DNA of 64,000 bases from Tethya wilhelma (lineage: Eukaryota > Porifera > Demospongiae > Tethyida > Tethyidae). The translations under genes and the position numbers were made by a program. The stretch covers positions 21,046,868 through 21,110,867 of the forward strand of contig CAXIPT010000001.1 in NCBI GenBank assembly GCA_964030475.1, given 5' to 3'. Each line of letters starts with the position of its first letter. Within the stretch, counting starts at the first letter, position 1. This document shows, in pieces, positions 21,847 through 31,841 of the stretch. Below the pieces are notes generated by a model that was not told the DNA's origin, ran no database searches, and saw nothing but the letters and a program-made list of their open reading frames with translations.

Positions 21847-23400
21847 CTAGCTAGCGTATCTTTCGTAATAGTTGATTGCAAATGTTTGTGTGTTTGGTAG
21901 TTCATCGTCTCTATCTCTTGTCTTGTACCATTTTATGACAAAAATGAAAAGCATGATTGCAACAGCAATGATTACCATTACCAGTAGATAGTACCACAGC
22001 CCACATCCAAGCCACGTCTGGTGTATCTCTTTTTCCCGGGAAAGATAGACTATACCTACCGTAATAAGAGTTGAGAGTCCATATATGAAGTAGAGAAAAC
22101 CAAACATCATGCCTTTCATGGAGTATGGAGATTGTGCACACACAAATTCAATAGCTGCAACTGTTGATGTTACAACACCTAATCCTAGAGTCAGTGCTGG
22201 TACTACCAGCCACTTGTAGCTGATACTCAGAGTATTGCTACCTTCTTTGGCTGATAGCAGGCATGGTATTGTAGCAGTTGTGTTGGAGTTGAAAGTATAT
22301 ATCGTATGTCCCACAATGTCTAGTGTCATGTTGATGAAGACTGTAATGAGAAGTAGTATCATTCCTAGCAAAAACTTTGTTAACATTGGAACATTGTATC
22401 GAACAAGGTGTTTGTGAAGAAGTGGATACACAATCAACTCATAAAATGGAATGATAACCACCCAACAAAACACATACAGGTTTTGTACACTACTTCTTTC
22501 CAAACAATGTTGGAGGCTGTTGGGATTAATGGTGCTGTCTTTGAAGTGATGCATCATTTTATAATGTACCAAAATGCTGATAACTGTTGCTCCAATGAAA
22601 ACACTGCTAACTGACATTACCAGACACATGCGTAGAAATGTTTTCACATCTTCCACTTGTTCGTTTGTAAACGGTCCACCATATTTGCTCTTCCCAAAGT
22701 CTATTCTTGATGGTAGTTTGTCTTCCCAGTATGTAAAGGCACTTCTTCTTTGAGGCTGTTTGGTTTTCAAGGCATACTTGAGCACTTTTGCTACTAATTT
22801 AATGGGGTTGATAGTGACAGGCTCTTTGGTGAAATAATTGTTGAAAAAAAGATCTACAACAATTGCACAAGTTAAAAATGTTGCAGTATATAGCAATTTA
22901 AATAAAATGCTGTAGATACCTGTTATACATTGCATTATTAACTTAGTACAGGACCAACTGCTTAGTAACGTCCAAACGTACCACATTAAAAATGCTCTTA
23001 TTTCTTGTGATGAGGCATCAGTAAGTTGATCCACTCCAAATTGTATGATATTGGCTTGATATCCACTGAGACCAACAGCAATAACAAAGTAGCATAGTGT
23101 GATAATCTGGCCTATGATATTCTGTAGCTTCTTATCATCATGAAACTCAGTGACAATCACCAGTGCGGTTGTTAGCATTATACCAACACACATTATCCAC
23201 CCACTATAGCGCAATGTTTTATACCTTCCAAAGTGAACATCTGCTAGCCATCCTGCTAGTGGATAGAATACTCCCATTGCAACCAGAATCAGTCCAATGT
23301 ACTGCTTGTTTCTATCAAGTGGTGTTGTTGCTTTGTTTAATATTTTTCCATTGTCAGCAGTTATAAAGAAATAGGTTGTTGTGATTAAAAAATTCCACAC
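21847..23400 (-). CDS. POT transporter, subgroup A, 5' end missing at an assembly N
   Basis: An open frame covering everything from VWNFLITTTYFF in TM1 to the stop, about 517 residues. The first ~50 residues are absent because the sequence changes at 23401, a single N, to unrelated DNA; the codons MHSM across the N are artefact. It shares the unusual segment VYLSREKEIHQ with the broken copy at 41860-42940, its inverted counterpart. All other motifs are intact, so it may be a functional gene cut by misassembly, or a truncated copy. Confidence 0.8.
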   Translation of the reverse strand: MWNFLITTTYFFITADNGKILNKATTPLDRNKQYIGLILVAMGVFYPLAGWLADVHFGRYKTLRYSGWIMCVGIMLTTALVIVTEFHDDKKLQNIIGQIITLCYFVIAVGLSGYQANIIQFGVDQLTDASSQEIRAFLMWYVWTLLSSWSCTKLIMQCITGIYSILFKLLYTATFLTCAIVVDLFFNNYFTKEPVTINPIKLVAKVLKYALKTKQPQRRSAFTYWEDKLPSRIDFGKSKYGGPFTNEQVEDVKTFLRMCLVMSVSSVFIGATVISILVHYKMMHHFKDSTINPNSLQHCLERSSVQNLYVFCWVVIIPFYELIVYPLLHKHLVRYNVPMLTKFLLGMILLLITVFINMTLDIVGHTIYTFNSNTTATIPCLLSAKEGSNTLSISYKWLVVPALTLGLGVVTSTVAAIEFVCAQSPYSMKGMMFGFLYFIYGLSTLITVGIVYLSREKEIHQTWLGCGLWYYLLVMVIIAVAIMLFIFVIKWYKTRDRDDELPNTQTFAINYYERYAS

Positions 23401-23401
23401 N

Positions 23402-23518
23402 TCCATTGAATGCAATGATGATATTGATGAGAAAATTCAAGATCGAAATAATCTGATGGAGTGGATTACCGACAGTATCAATGCGACGTGGGATGCCACT
23501 TACAATAACATTTGTTAA
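23402..23518 (+). other. orphan coding-like end of an unrecognised protein
   Basis: Directly after the N at 23401 a 38-codon open stretch runs to TAA: SIECNDDIDEKIQDRNNLME followed by WITDSINATWDATYNNIC. The composition looks coding and it has no transporter similarity. It is probably the last exon of some gene brought next to the transporter by an assembly join. I do not recognise it. Confidence 0.3.
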
Positions 23519-23797
23519 TTCCTGAATTTATTAGAACAGACTAGCTCTAATTGTTGTGGATGATAATAGCTAGTCTATTGAACAACATCGCAATACAAAT
23601 AGGACACATTTCAGTAGTGAATTGACTAGTCTAGAATGATAGCTATTTCAGTAAACTTTTGTTGTAGGCTAGCATTTTAAAAAATAAATTATTTTATTAA
23701 ATTATTGAGTTAGCTAGAAATATACCTCAAGCGAAATCTCATAATAAGCAGTGCACACAAACTCAACGGCACATGATGACTTATGAAGCAAAGTGCT

Positions 23798-23858
23798 CGT
23801 TCCCAGGCTCCTCCTTCGCGAATATTTTAAATGTTCGCGAAGGAGGAGCCTGGGAACG
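23798..23858. repeat. 61 bp near-perfect palindrome made of MITE ends
   Basis: CGTTCCCAGGCTCCTCCTTC...reads back as GAAGGAGGAGCCTGGGAACG. It is two terminal repeats of the 25775-26417 family placed head to head with almost no interior. Confidence 0.7.
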
Positions 23859-23955
23859 ACTAGCCCAGAAACCGCCTACACCTGGGCCCATGCCAGGCGC
23901 CCGCCCGTCGACGTCTACATCTATGCGCATATGCCTAGCGCTCTGCCTAGCGCCT

Positions 23956-24307
23956 AGCCTCGTTCCCAGGCTCCTCCTTCGCGAATATTTTCTTCGAAAA
24001 TAAGGAAGGAGAGAGCCTGGTACCAGTAGTCACGTGAGTGACGTACAGGGTAGACGTCTGGTAGACGTGAGTCTACTCAGCATTACGCGCTTTATCTAAA
24101 ATGCGTCACGCACGTGTTCCAGTCAGTTGATGTTAGCAAAAATTTTTGCGTATCTACGAGCTCTGAGAGAGCTAGACGTAGAAGACGATGGGAATAGACA
24201 AGAAAAAGGCAGCTAGTAGCCTCCAAAGATAGTCCAAGAAGCAACAGATAAATGGCAGTCTCTCTGAATCAGCATTTTTGGTTCTGTGTCCAGTCTCGAT
24301 CTTTCAG
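23956..24307. mobile_element. 5' half of the AGCCTCGTTCCC element joined to a transporter
   Basis: Matches 25775-26127 almost base for base (terminal repeat, CACGTGAGTGACGTA, and interior to GATCTTTCAG) and then passes directly into transporter coding sequence (TTAAACCACCATCAAGAATAG). The right half of the element is missing. Confidence 0.75.
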
Positions 24308-25212
24308 TTAAACCACCATCAAGAATAGATTTTGTGAAGAGCAAATATGATAGACCGTTTACAAATGAACAAGTGGAAGATGTGAACACATTTCTACGCA
24401 TGTGTCTGGTAATGTCAGTTAGCAGTATTTTCATTGGTGCAATATTCATCACCATTTTCGTACATTACAAAATGATGCATCACTTCAAAGATAGCACCAT
24501 TAATTCCATCAACTTCCAACATTGCTTGGAGAAAAATAGTGTACAAAACCTGCACTATTTTTGCTGGGTAATAATTATTCCATTGCACGAGTTCATAATC
24601 TATCCATTGTTTCAAAAAAGGCTTCAATATAACATTCCAATACTGACAAGATTTTTGCTTGGAATGATATTAATTCTAATAACAGTCTCCATCCAAATGA
24701 CACTGGATGTTGTGGGTCATACAGTTACAACTTTCAATTCCAATGTGACCATATTTGTACCATGCTTTTTCGAGCAAAAGAAAAGTACATAACACAGAAG
24801 GGAATGACTATAGATATCAGCAATGAGTGCATGGCTGATAGTACCAGGATTGACTTTAGGATCGGGCATGATAACTTCATCTGTTGCAGCTGTTGAATTT
24901 GTGTGTACACAATCTCCATACTCCATGAAAGGTATGATGCTTGGTTTTCTCTACTTCATATATGGACTCTCAACTGTTATTACAGTGGGTATAATCTATC
25001 CTTTCACAGAAAAAGAGATACACTGGACGTGGCTTGGATGTGGACTGTGGTACTATCTACTGGTAATGGTGATCATTGCTGTTACAATCATATTTTTTGT
25101 TTTCGTCATGAAATGGTACAAGCAAAGAGACAGAGATGATGAACTACCAAACACACAAACATTTGCAATCAACTATTACGAAAGATACACTAGGCAGTCC
25201 CATAGAAAATAG
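24308..25212 (+). pseudogene. 5'-truncated POT transporter, subgroup A
   Basis: Begins inside the central cytosolic loop (KPPSRIDFVKSKYDRPFTNEQ) at a transposon junction and runs to the normal stop. About 280 N-terminal residues are missing. A one-base loss at about 24767 (CCATGCTTTTTCGAGC) gives a stop at 24790, and four extra bases near 24828 (GAGTGCATGGCTG) restore the frame through TM10-12. Loop changes GKSKYGG to VKSKYDR hit otherwise invariant positions. Closest to 11785-13520. Confidence 0.85.
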
Positions 25213-25763
25213 ATGTTCATGCATCTTAATGCATAGTACAGGAGTGCAGCTTGTTAGTAAGCTTCATTTGTTGTAATAATACCGTATAGTGAGAAGATAA
25301 TGAGGGGGGAAATGTTTACAGATATCGTGGTTTGGCATCGTTCTGTGAAAATTTCTCACCACAAAATTTGCTAGGCAAGGGGTTATCACGAGTGCACATT
25401 GGCCGATCAGAGCATGCACAAGTGTTAAGTTAATGTTAGCAAGATAATTGGAGAAGGCATTTAGTTTTGGAAGGAATAAGCAAGCTAGAACTGAACTATA
25501 CCTGATTGTTCGTTACTACAAATGTAGCAATACGGAAAGCTGACAAATTAATTATATATATCATTCACATGGGTTTGGTAACACTCAGAACAAGCGCTGC
25601 ATGTGGCATACCAGGTACATGATTTCAGAGATCATGACGCCAGTCAATATGACAGATTTTCTAGCAACTCTCTCTCTCTCTCTGCCATGCTTAGCTTAAA
25701 CTTTCTATAGCATGTTCATGTACCTGTGTTTACGAGTCTTCAGGATGAAGACTATGTATAGGT
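25213..25763. other. 3' flank shared with 46165-46700
   Basis: No gene seen. It aligns with the flank after the gene at 44443-46164, including a CT-rich run and the later empty site of the MITE. Confidence 0.5.
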
Positions 25764-25774
25764 ATGCTTGTGGT

Positions 25775-26417
25775 AGCCTCGTTCCCAGGCTCCTCCTTCG
25801 CGAATATTTTCTTCGAAAATATGGAAGGAGAGAGCCTGGTACCAGTAGTCACGTGAGTGACGTACAGGGTAGACGTCTGGTAGACGTGAGTCTACTCAGC
25901 ATTACGCGCTTTATCTAAAATGCGTCACGCACGTGTTCCAGTCAGTTGATGTTAGCAAAAATTTTTGCGTATCTACGAGCTCTGAGAGAGCTAGACGTAG
26001 AAGACGATGGGAATAGACAAGAAAAAAGCAGCCAGTAGCCTCCAAAGATAGTCCAAGAAGCAACAGATAAATGGCAGTCTCTCTGAATCAGCATTTTTGG
26101 TTCCGTGTCCAGTCTCGATCTTTCAGTCTGACCAAACCAAGGTACAAAACAAAAGCGACGATCACAAACGCTGTTTGGGAAGTACATCTTAACTCTTGGC
26201 ACACAAGAAATGACTTTGAACAAGCAAATGGTAGTTTGTTTCAAGCATTTTTTGTTCTGTTCTGTTCTGTTCGCGGTAGCTCCCAGGAAACTTTCTTTTG
26301 CTAACTAACTTGAATTACGTAAAACAGTACGTCACTCACGTGACTACTGGTACCAGGCTCTCTCCTTCCTTATTTTCGAAGAAAATATTCGCGAAGGAGG
26401 AGCCTGGGAACGAGGCT
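25775..26417. mobile_element. 643 bp Mutator-like MITE with 90 bp TIRs and 11 bp target duplication
   Basis: The arms 25775-25864 and 26328-26417 are inverted repeats differing at about one base; ends are AGCCTCGTTCCCAGGCTCC. Flanking direct repeats ATGCTTGTGGT lie at 25764-25774 and 26418-26428. The duplicated locus at about 46709-46725 has the same flank with one ATGCTTGTGGT and no element, a natural empty site. The interior has no transposase frame. Confidence 0.85.
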
Positions 26418-26847
26418 ATGCTTGTGGTTCATTTATCATGCCTATATCCCATATGCTCTGTGTATATTATTATTATACTATAGACAGCTGGAACTAATGT
26501 TCCGCACAGTTAGTCTAAGAGCAATCCCTCCACATTGCTTGACTCAGAGATTTGCCTTTATATGGCTATATTCCAAATTGAGTGATCTACATCATGAAAG
26601 TGTGTCATTGTATAAGCTTGCCATTACATATATACAGCATGTAATATATACTTGCACGTGAATCAGATACTCAAGTGTATATTGAATTGAAAACAAACAT
26701 GGAAGCATGTAATCGGGTTGCTAAGAAAACTTATAAAATATTGAAAGAACAACAATATTCCATAGAAAACGACTTTGCAATTGAAATAGATACCACGCAT
26801 ATGCTTCCCTAGATTCAAAACAAAATATTGAGCATTTAGTACGAGAG

Positions 26848-28560
26848 ATGACAAATCAAGCAATGGATAAATCAGAGACTACCAGCCTCCTAAGATTCAC
26901 CAGTGATTCAACTATTCCTAAGCCATCTACTAAAGTAACCTGGAAGCCTACTTGTAAGTTTAGAATTATCAAATCAAAAGGAGCTATTTTAGTGCTCGTA
27001 TGGAATTTCTTCGTCACAATAATATATCACTTTCTCAGCAACATTAATGGAAGGATATTGGGAGTAAATGTAATGACACCACTTGACAGACACAAATTCT
27101 ACATTGCTCTGATTCTGGTCAGTCTGACAGTATTCTATCCACTAGCAGGATGGCTGGCAGATGTCTACTTTGGAAGATACAAAACTTTGCAGTGTAGTGT
27201 ATGGATTATGTGGATTGGTATACTGCTGACAGCAACAATGGCTATCATAACACAGTTTGATGAGAGTACAGCAAATGTTATAAGCAAATTTATCACACTA
27301 AGCTATTTGGTGATAGCAATCGGTCTCTGTGGATATCAAGCAAATATCATACAATTTGGAGTAGACCAACTTGTTTATGCTTCTTCTGAAGAAATTAAAG
27401 CTTTCTTAATCTGGTATATTTGGACATTAGTAACTAGTGGTCTTTGTCATAACATATTTATGAATTGCATGCCAAAAAATCTTAGCATACTGGAAATGCT
27501 ATATGCTGCAACGAGTCTAACTTGTGCAATAGTAGTGGATTTTCTTTTTAACAATCATTTCACAAAAGAGCCAGTCACGGCAAATCCGATTAAACTAGTT
27601 CTAAATGTGCTCAAGTATGCCTCGAAAACCAAACAGCCTCACTTTGAAAGAAGAAGTGCCAGTACATATTGGGAAGACAAACCACCATCAAGAATGGACT
27701 TTGGGAAGAGCAAATATGGTGGACCGTTTACAAATGAGCAAGTGGAAGATGTGAAAACGTTATTAAGAATGTTTTTAACAATTTCAGTTTGCAGCATCTT
27801 CACAGCTGCAACACTGATGAGCATCTACGCACACTTTAGAATGATGTATCACTTAAAGGATACCAATTCAAACTCCAACAGTTTCCAAAACTGTTTGAAC
27901 AAAAAAAATGTAGCAAATCTATACTATAACTTTTGGGTGATAGTTATTCCACTATACGAGTTCGTCATTCGTCCATTATTTCGAAAATACCTACCACACA
28001 ATGTTCGAATACTGAAGAAGTTTTTATTTGGAATGACAATGCTTCTCATAACAGTCACTATCCAAATGACAATAGACATTGTGGGACACACAATTACAAC
28101 ATTCAACTCTAATGTAACTTCTACAGTACCATGCCTGCTACAAGGAAGAGAAAGAATTGAACACCCATTAGATATCAGTTACGAGTGGTTGGTCATACCA
28201 CAACTCACTTTATCAATAGTCCTGTACATTTTAATAATGGCAGCTGTTGAATTTGTATGTGCACAGTCTCCATACTCCATGAAAGGAATGATGTTTGGGT
28301 TTCTCTACTTCTCAATCGGAGTCTCTACGATAATTTTGGCAGGAATATTTTATCCTTTCACACGAAAGAACATACACTGGACATGGCTTGGATGTGGGCT
28401 GTGGTACTATCTACTGGTAATTATGATCACTGCGATCACAATCATCCTATTCGTTTTCATTATGAAATGGTACAAGAAAAGAGATAGAGACAATGAACTG
28501 CCAAATACACAAACATTTGCAGTCAATTATTATGAAAAATATGCCGGTCGTACCCACTAA
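26848..28560 (+). CDS. POT/SLC15A4-like transporter, subgroup D
   Basis: Complete intronless frame of 570 residues, MTNQAMDKSETTSLL..., with a clean acidic dileucine E10-TTS-L14L15. The central loop carries the clade marker HFE (KTKQPHFERRSASTYWED) where other clades read KTKQPQRRSAFTYWED, two residues longer. Signature GWLADVYFGRYKT, GYQANIIQFGVDQ and EFVCAQSPYSMKG are intact; the tail ends YEKYAGRTH. AATAAA at 28633-28638 is a likely poly(A) signal. It is nearly identical to 47102-48814, and about 1.5 kb of upstream sequence is shared too, apart from the MITE. Likely functional; substrate unknown. Confidence 0.9.
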   Translation: MTNQAMDKSETTSLLRFTSDSTIPKPSTKVTWKPTCKFRIIKSKGAILVLVWNFFVTIIYHFLSNINGRILGVNVMTPLDRHKFYIALILVSLTVFYPLAGWLADVYFGRYKTLQCSVWIMWIGILLTATMAIITQFDESTANVISKFITLSYLVIAIGLCGYQANIIQFGVDQLVYASSEEIKAFLIWYIWTLVTSGLCHNIFMNCMPKNLSILEMLYAATSLTCAIVVDFLFNNHFTKEPVTANPIKLVLNVLKYASKTKQPHFERRSASTYWEDKPPSRMDFGKSKYGGPFTNEQVEDVKTLLRMFLTISVCSIFTAATLMSIYAHFRMMYHLKDTNSNSNSFQNCLNKKNVANLYYNFWVIVIPLYEFVIRPLFRKYLPHNVRILKKFLFGMTMLLITVTIQMTIDIVGHTITTFNSNVTSTVPCLLQGRERIEHPLDISYEWLVIPQLTLSIVLYILIMAAVEFVCAQSPYSMKGMMFGFLYFSIGVSTIILAGIFYPFTRKNIHWTWLGCGLWYYLLVIMITAITIILFVFIMKWYKKRDRDNELPNTQTFAVNYYEKYAGRTH

Positions 28561-28868
28561 CCAGCATCATTTAGATCAAAGCATGTAACTACTTGACTAT
28601 GAGTATGAGCTTCTTCATTATGTAGCATACGCAATAAAGTTATATTCCTATGCTGACAAAAGTATAATAATATATATGATTTTGTTTATTACTGAATAGG
28701 AAAAATCGCTTAGGAAAGTTTGGCAGTTTCAGTTGGCAATAGAAATAAAGGCTCATTTCATACTGTAATTTTGTAATACAAGATAAGTCTTATAGGTTGT
28801 ATGAGTCTTTAAGTGTTGGACGGGCGTACGTGTGAGTGAGGCATTGTAACAGTTGTTATATTTACTGG

Positions 28869-29170
28869 TTACTGAGTGTTGTTAAATGAAAAAGAAAAAA
28901 AAAGTTGCTTTTCACTCTGTCTCTCAAAATAATTATTGTCTGTTGGGTGACTGATAAACCTAGTTTTGCTCTTGGCATTGCCGCCAGGGACATCACAATC
29001 ATGCAGATTCTATATAATATACCTGTTTCACAAGTGATCCATTGTGGGTCGGTGGACACTCACAAAAGTAACTGATCACATGCTGTGTACAGGTACCACC
29101 ATCTTGACAAGGACTCTCTTCACACTCTATGTATACTGTTTGATTGCATGGTGTAGAAGGGGAAAAGACA
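28869..29170 (-). pseudogene. EGF-like exon and terminal exon, copy 2
   Basis: On minus, 29023-29170 encodes VYIECEESPCQDGGTC and TQHVISYFCECPPTHNGSLV with a GTATAT donor; 28869-29009 is an exon-like frame in phase (NLHDCDVPGGNAKSKTRF..., then stop). The EGF pattern has five cysteines; the sixth is absent. Further right at about 29230-29330 a second decayed EGF piece (CAIPCINGACVN, then a stop, AEGYTGT in another frame) suggests the 3' remains of an EGF-repeat gene. It could still be expressed as a short gene end; I treat it as a relic. Confidence 0.45.
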
Positions 29171-29469
29171 AATTTAGTGTAAGATACTAATTGATCACAG
29201 AATTATCATGAAACTATTTATTTTACCTAGTTCTGAGCAATAGTTCCAGTGTAGCCTTCAGCATACTTGCTGGGATCATTGGCAATTAACACAAGCTCCA
29301 TTAATACAAGGAATGGCACACACAACTAAAATTTAAAGAACATGGAGTCCAAGTATAAAAACCAAGTGTGTCCAAGTATAGTACTTAAAAATTAGTTCTA
29401 GAGCAATGGACATGCATGGTTGTGTACCTGGAATCTATAGCTCCAAAATTTCTTCAAAGTTGTTCAGTC

Positions 29470-30884
29470 TCAGGCACCAATGTCTATCTCATCATGCAGT
29501 GGCAGCAATGTAAAACTGACAAAATTGATCAAGTCGGCAGCCAGGAATTCCAGATCAGCTATATAGGATCACAAAACACAGGTTGATACATTGAACAACT
29601 TGAAGAAGGTATCATAGTATGTTGACCAGCTCTCTCCAGGCTGAGGTAAACAAGGAGTCTCATGGAGTATCAAAAATTCTTGCATGGACTGTGCCTGATG
29701 GACAAGAGAAAGAAATTTAAATTAAAGCTATACACAGTCACATGCATAAGTATACAATGGACAATACTTAGTAGCAACTTATTATCTTACTAGAAGTGAC
29801 GTTTGTGGTAAGACTATAATAGACATCATCAATGAGGGTACCAGTGGTGGTCCATTCCAGCTAAGAAGCTTCCTCAGAGACTTTCCCTAATGCATGCAGT
29901 TATTGAAATCAGTGCAGCCATCTTGGTAAAGGTCGTCACATTTATAATTATTAGCAAAATTGACCACGTGGTTTGCTTGCCTCTAATGCGCATGCGCATC
30001 CAATGTAGGGCAAACTCTTCTACTTTAATCGCAAAATTCACCTTAGTGTTAAAAAATGTGTATGAAAAAGTAGTAAAATTTTATAATATATAATTATAGG
30101 AATGGGCAGCGCTGTAAAAAAGGCCGCATAAAACAAGCCAAGACTCTGAAATTTCAATTTCATTTTTTGTACCAAAGACTTACAATCTCATATAGGTTGC
30201 CTGCATGATTGCTGATATACTTTCAATCAGGAGACAAAGGACTCTGTATACTATGATCTGATGAAGGCTGAAACCATGTTTCAATTTTGGCACATGACTA
30301 ATTCATTTTAATTTTTGATCCCTCATAATAGGTAATAATAAGTTAGACAATAATTATTCATCCATAGATTATAATTTTTTTATAATCTATGATTCATCAT
30401 ACACCTATGCATAAATACACAATAATGCCCTCAGACATGTAGAGTGGATTCAAAGCTCTCGAAGGAGTTTGTCCCTACAAATCTATAATAGAATCATAGT
30501 GAAACAATAATGCATAGCATGCATATGCTTGAAAACTCAAATTTATGAACGTGACTATAGCTAGCTAGTATTGTTCCATTTTTAGCATAGAGGCCTTCAC
30601 ATATTATTAGTACAGTATGCTTATACATGTACTAGACAATTAACCACCAGTACTGATTACATTCACCTTCTAAACCACTTCATGTTGATACAAATTCTGA
30701 TATACACTCCCATCTTGGTTGTGGCTTGAGCCTCCAAATCATTGGTAGGAGGAACCACACCCCTGGCAGTAAACAACGTACACCAGCCAAGTGCAGAGAA
30801 AAGTGCATGGCTTTCTGAGTTCCACCCATTCCATGATCCAAGACTTGGCATCCCATTCAGCACCTGTGGGGCTCTCTGTTGCAA
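29470..30884 (-). pseudogene. unrecognised multi-exon gene or its remains
   Basis: Three minus-strand blocks look coding. 30667-30884 (RAPQVLNGMPSLGSWNGWNS..., donor AAG/GTGAAT). 29791-29886 is 32 codons in phase between AG and GTAAGA (GKSLRKLLSWNGPPLVPSLM...). 29470-29694 starts after an AG (AQSMQEFLILHETPCLPQPG, then ESWSTYYDTFFKLFNVSTCVL) and continues in the same frame to ADLEFLAADLINFVSFTLLP, but has an in-frame TGA at 29569-29571. I do not recognise the protein. The stop and an inserted mobile element between the first two blocks suggest decay. Confidence 0.35.
29905..30330. mobile_element. diverged part of the composite foldback element
   Basis: Order of landmarks (GCAGCCATCTT, CCACGTGG, TGCGCATGCGCA, agtagtaaaatttt, TAGGAATGGGCAG, later GGCACATGACTA) matches the element at 14884-15895. 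It is much more diverged and has lost most of its foldback symmetry. Confidence 0.5.
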
Positions 30885-31448
30885 GGATTCAACAATATAA
30901 TTTAATTTATTAATCTGGAGCCTTTGGAAATGATAATGATCTGCTCCACCTCATTGCTTCTCCAAGAAAGAGAACTTAAGCTTACTTACAATCTCGGGCT
31001 AGAGGTTGATTGCATGAAGGCCCAATTCGTGCTTATAAACAGTATACGATCTTTTCGTTAATTCTTTGTGCCATTGTTTTAATCAGCTCTGAGAACAATC
31101 TTGCACTTGATTTGATCACGGTATGTCATTCAGTATATACTATAGCTGTGTTCTACTATCATAATGACCCTGCGCCAGGCACATCATTCATGTACTATGT
31201 GTACTACTAGTTTACTAATAAAGTTAGCTGCTCTATGAATACGATTGTATGGAATCCTTGGAAATACTTGTAGTACCAGGAAGCTTGGCATGTAATAATT
31301 AGAAGAATTGCCTAGAATTTCAAAATTGGCTGTATAGTTTGTGAAAATCACAGAAGCTATTGCTCAGCAATTGACATTTATATAGTATTCGAAAATCCGG
31401 CTAAAGTTATCACTGAGACCGTGCACGTATATAAGACTTACGATCATA

Positions 31449-31841
31449 ATGGCTGACAAACTGAAGTAAGATGTACATATAATATTTAAGTATATATCTG
31501 CAGGATTGCTGCATGTGTTGTGCAATAAAGTGTAATGACATTCCTTTAATTTTTACATCAGAAAGACTAAAACCACCCAAAAAGAGCTACATCAAAGTAC
31601 TCAACAATCTAGTACTGTACGTGTTGGAGCAACAAAAGATATTGATAGGAGGATGAAGCAATATGAGAGGGAGGGCTACACTGGACAGATTCAGTACGCA
31701 AAAACACAAAACATGAAACAAGCTGAAAATAAGCTGCTGAATAGCTGTGATCGGAGTGGAAACTGTAGCAGAAATGTGCAGCACCGAAGCAATGCTGAGG
31801 CAAGCGAAGGATATGTGTATACAATTAACAAGAAAAAATAA
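31449..31841 (+). CDS. small two-exon gene with GIY-YIG-like segment
   Basis: Exon 1 is 31449-31465 (ATG...MADKL plus two bases), followed by GTAAGA; the intron ends TTTACATCAG at 31561; exon 2 is 31562-31841 and ends in TAA. The junction is in phase and gives a 98-residue basic protein. Its core VRVGATKDIDRRMKQYEREG, then YTGQIQYAKTQNMKQAENKL, resembles the second half of a GIY-YIG nuclease fold: a G-x-T-x-D-x-x-R-R helix start and a later helix with AEN..L at the place of the catalytic glutamate. The classical GIY and YIG strands are not seen. Function unknown; it could be a fragment of a larger family protein. Confidence 0.5.

Larger units (their letters stand above)
18325..22940. repeat. 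arm 1 of a 4.6 kb inverted segmental duplication
   Basis: Read on the minus strand this matches 41865-46460 read on plus: transporter fragment, MITE, full transporter and flanks in the same order. Copies of the full gene at 18621 and 44443 differ at only a few residues. Confidence 0.75.
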
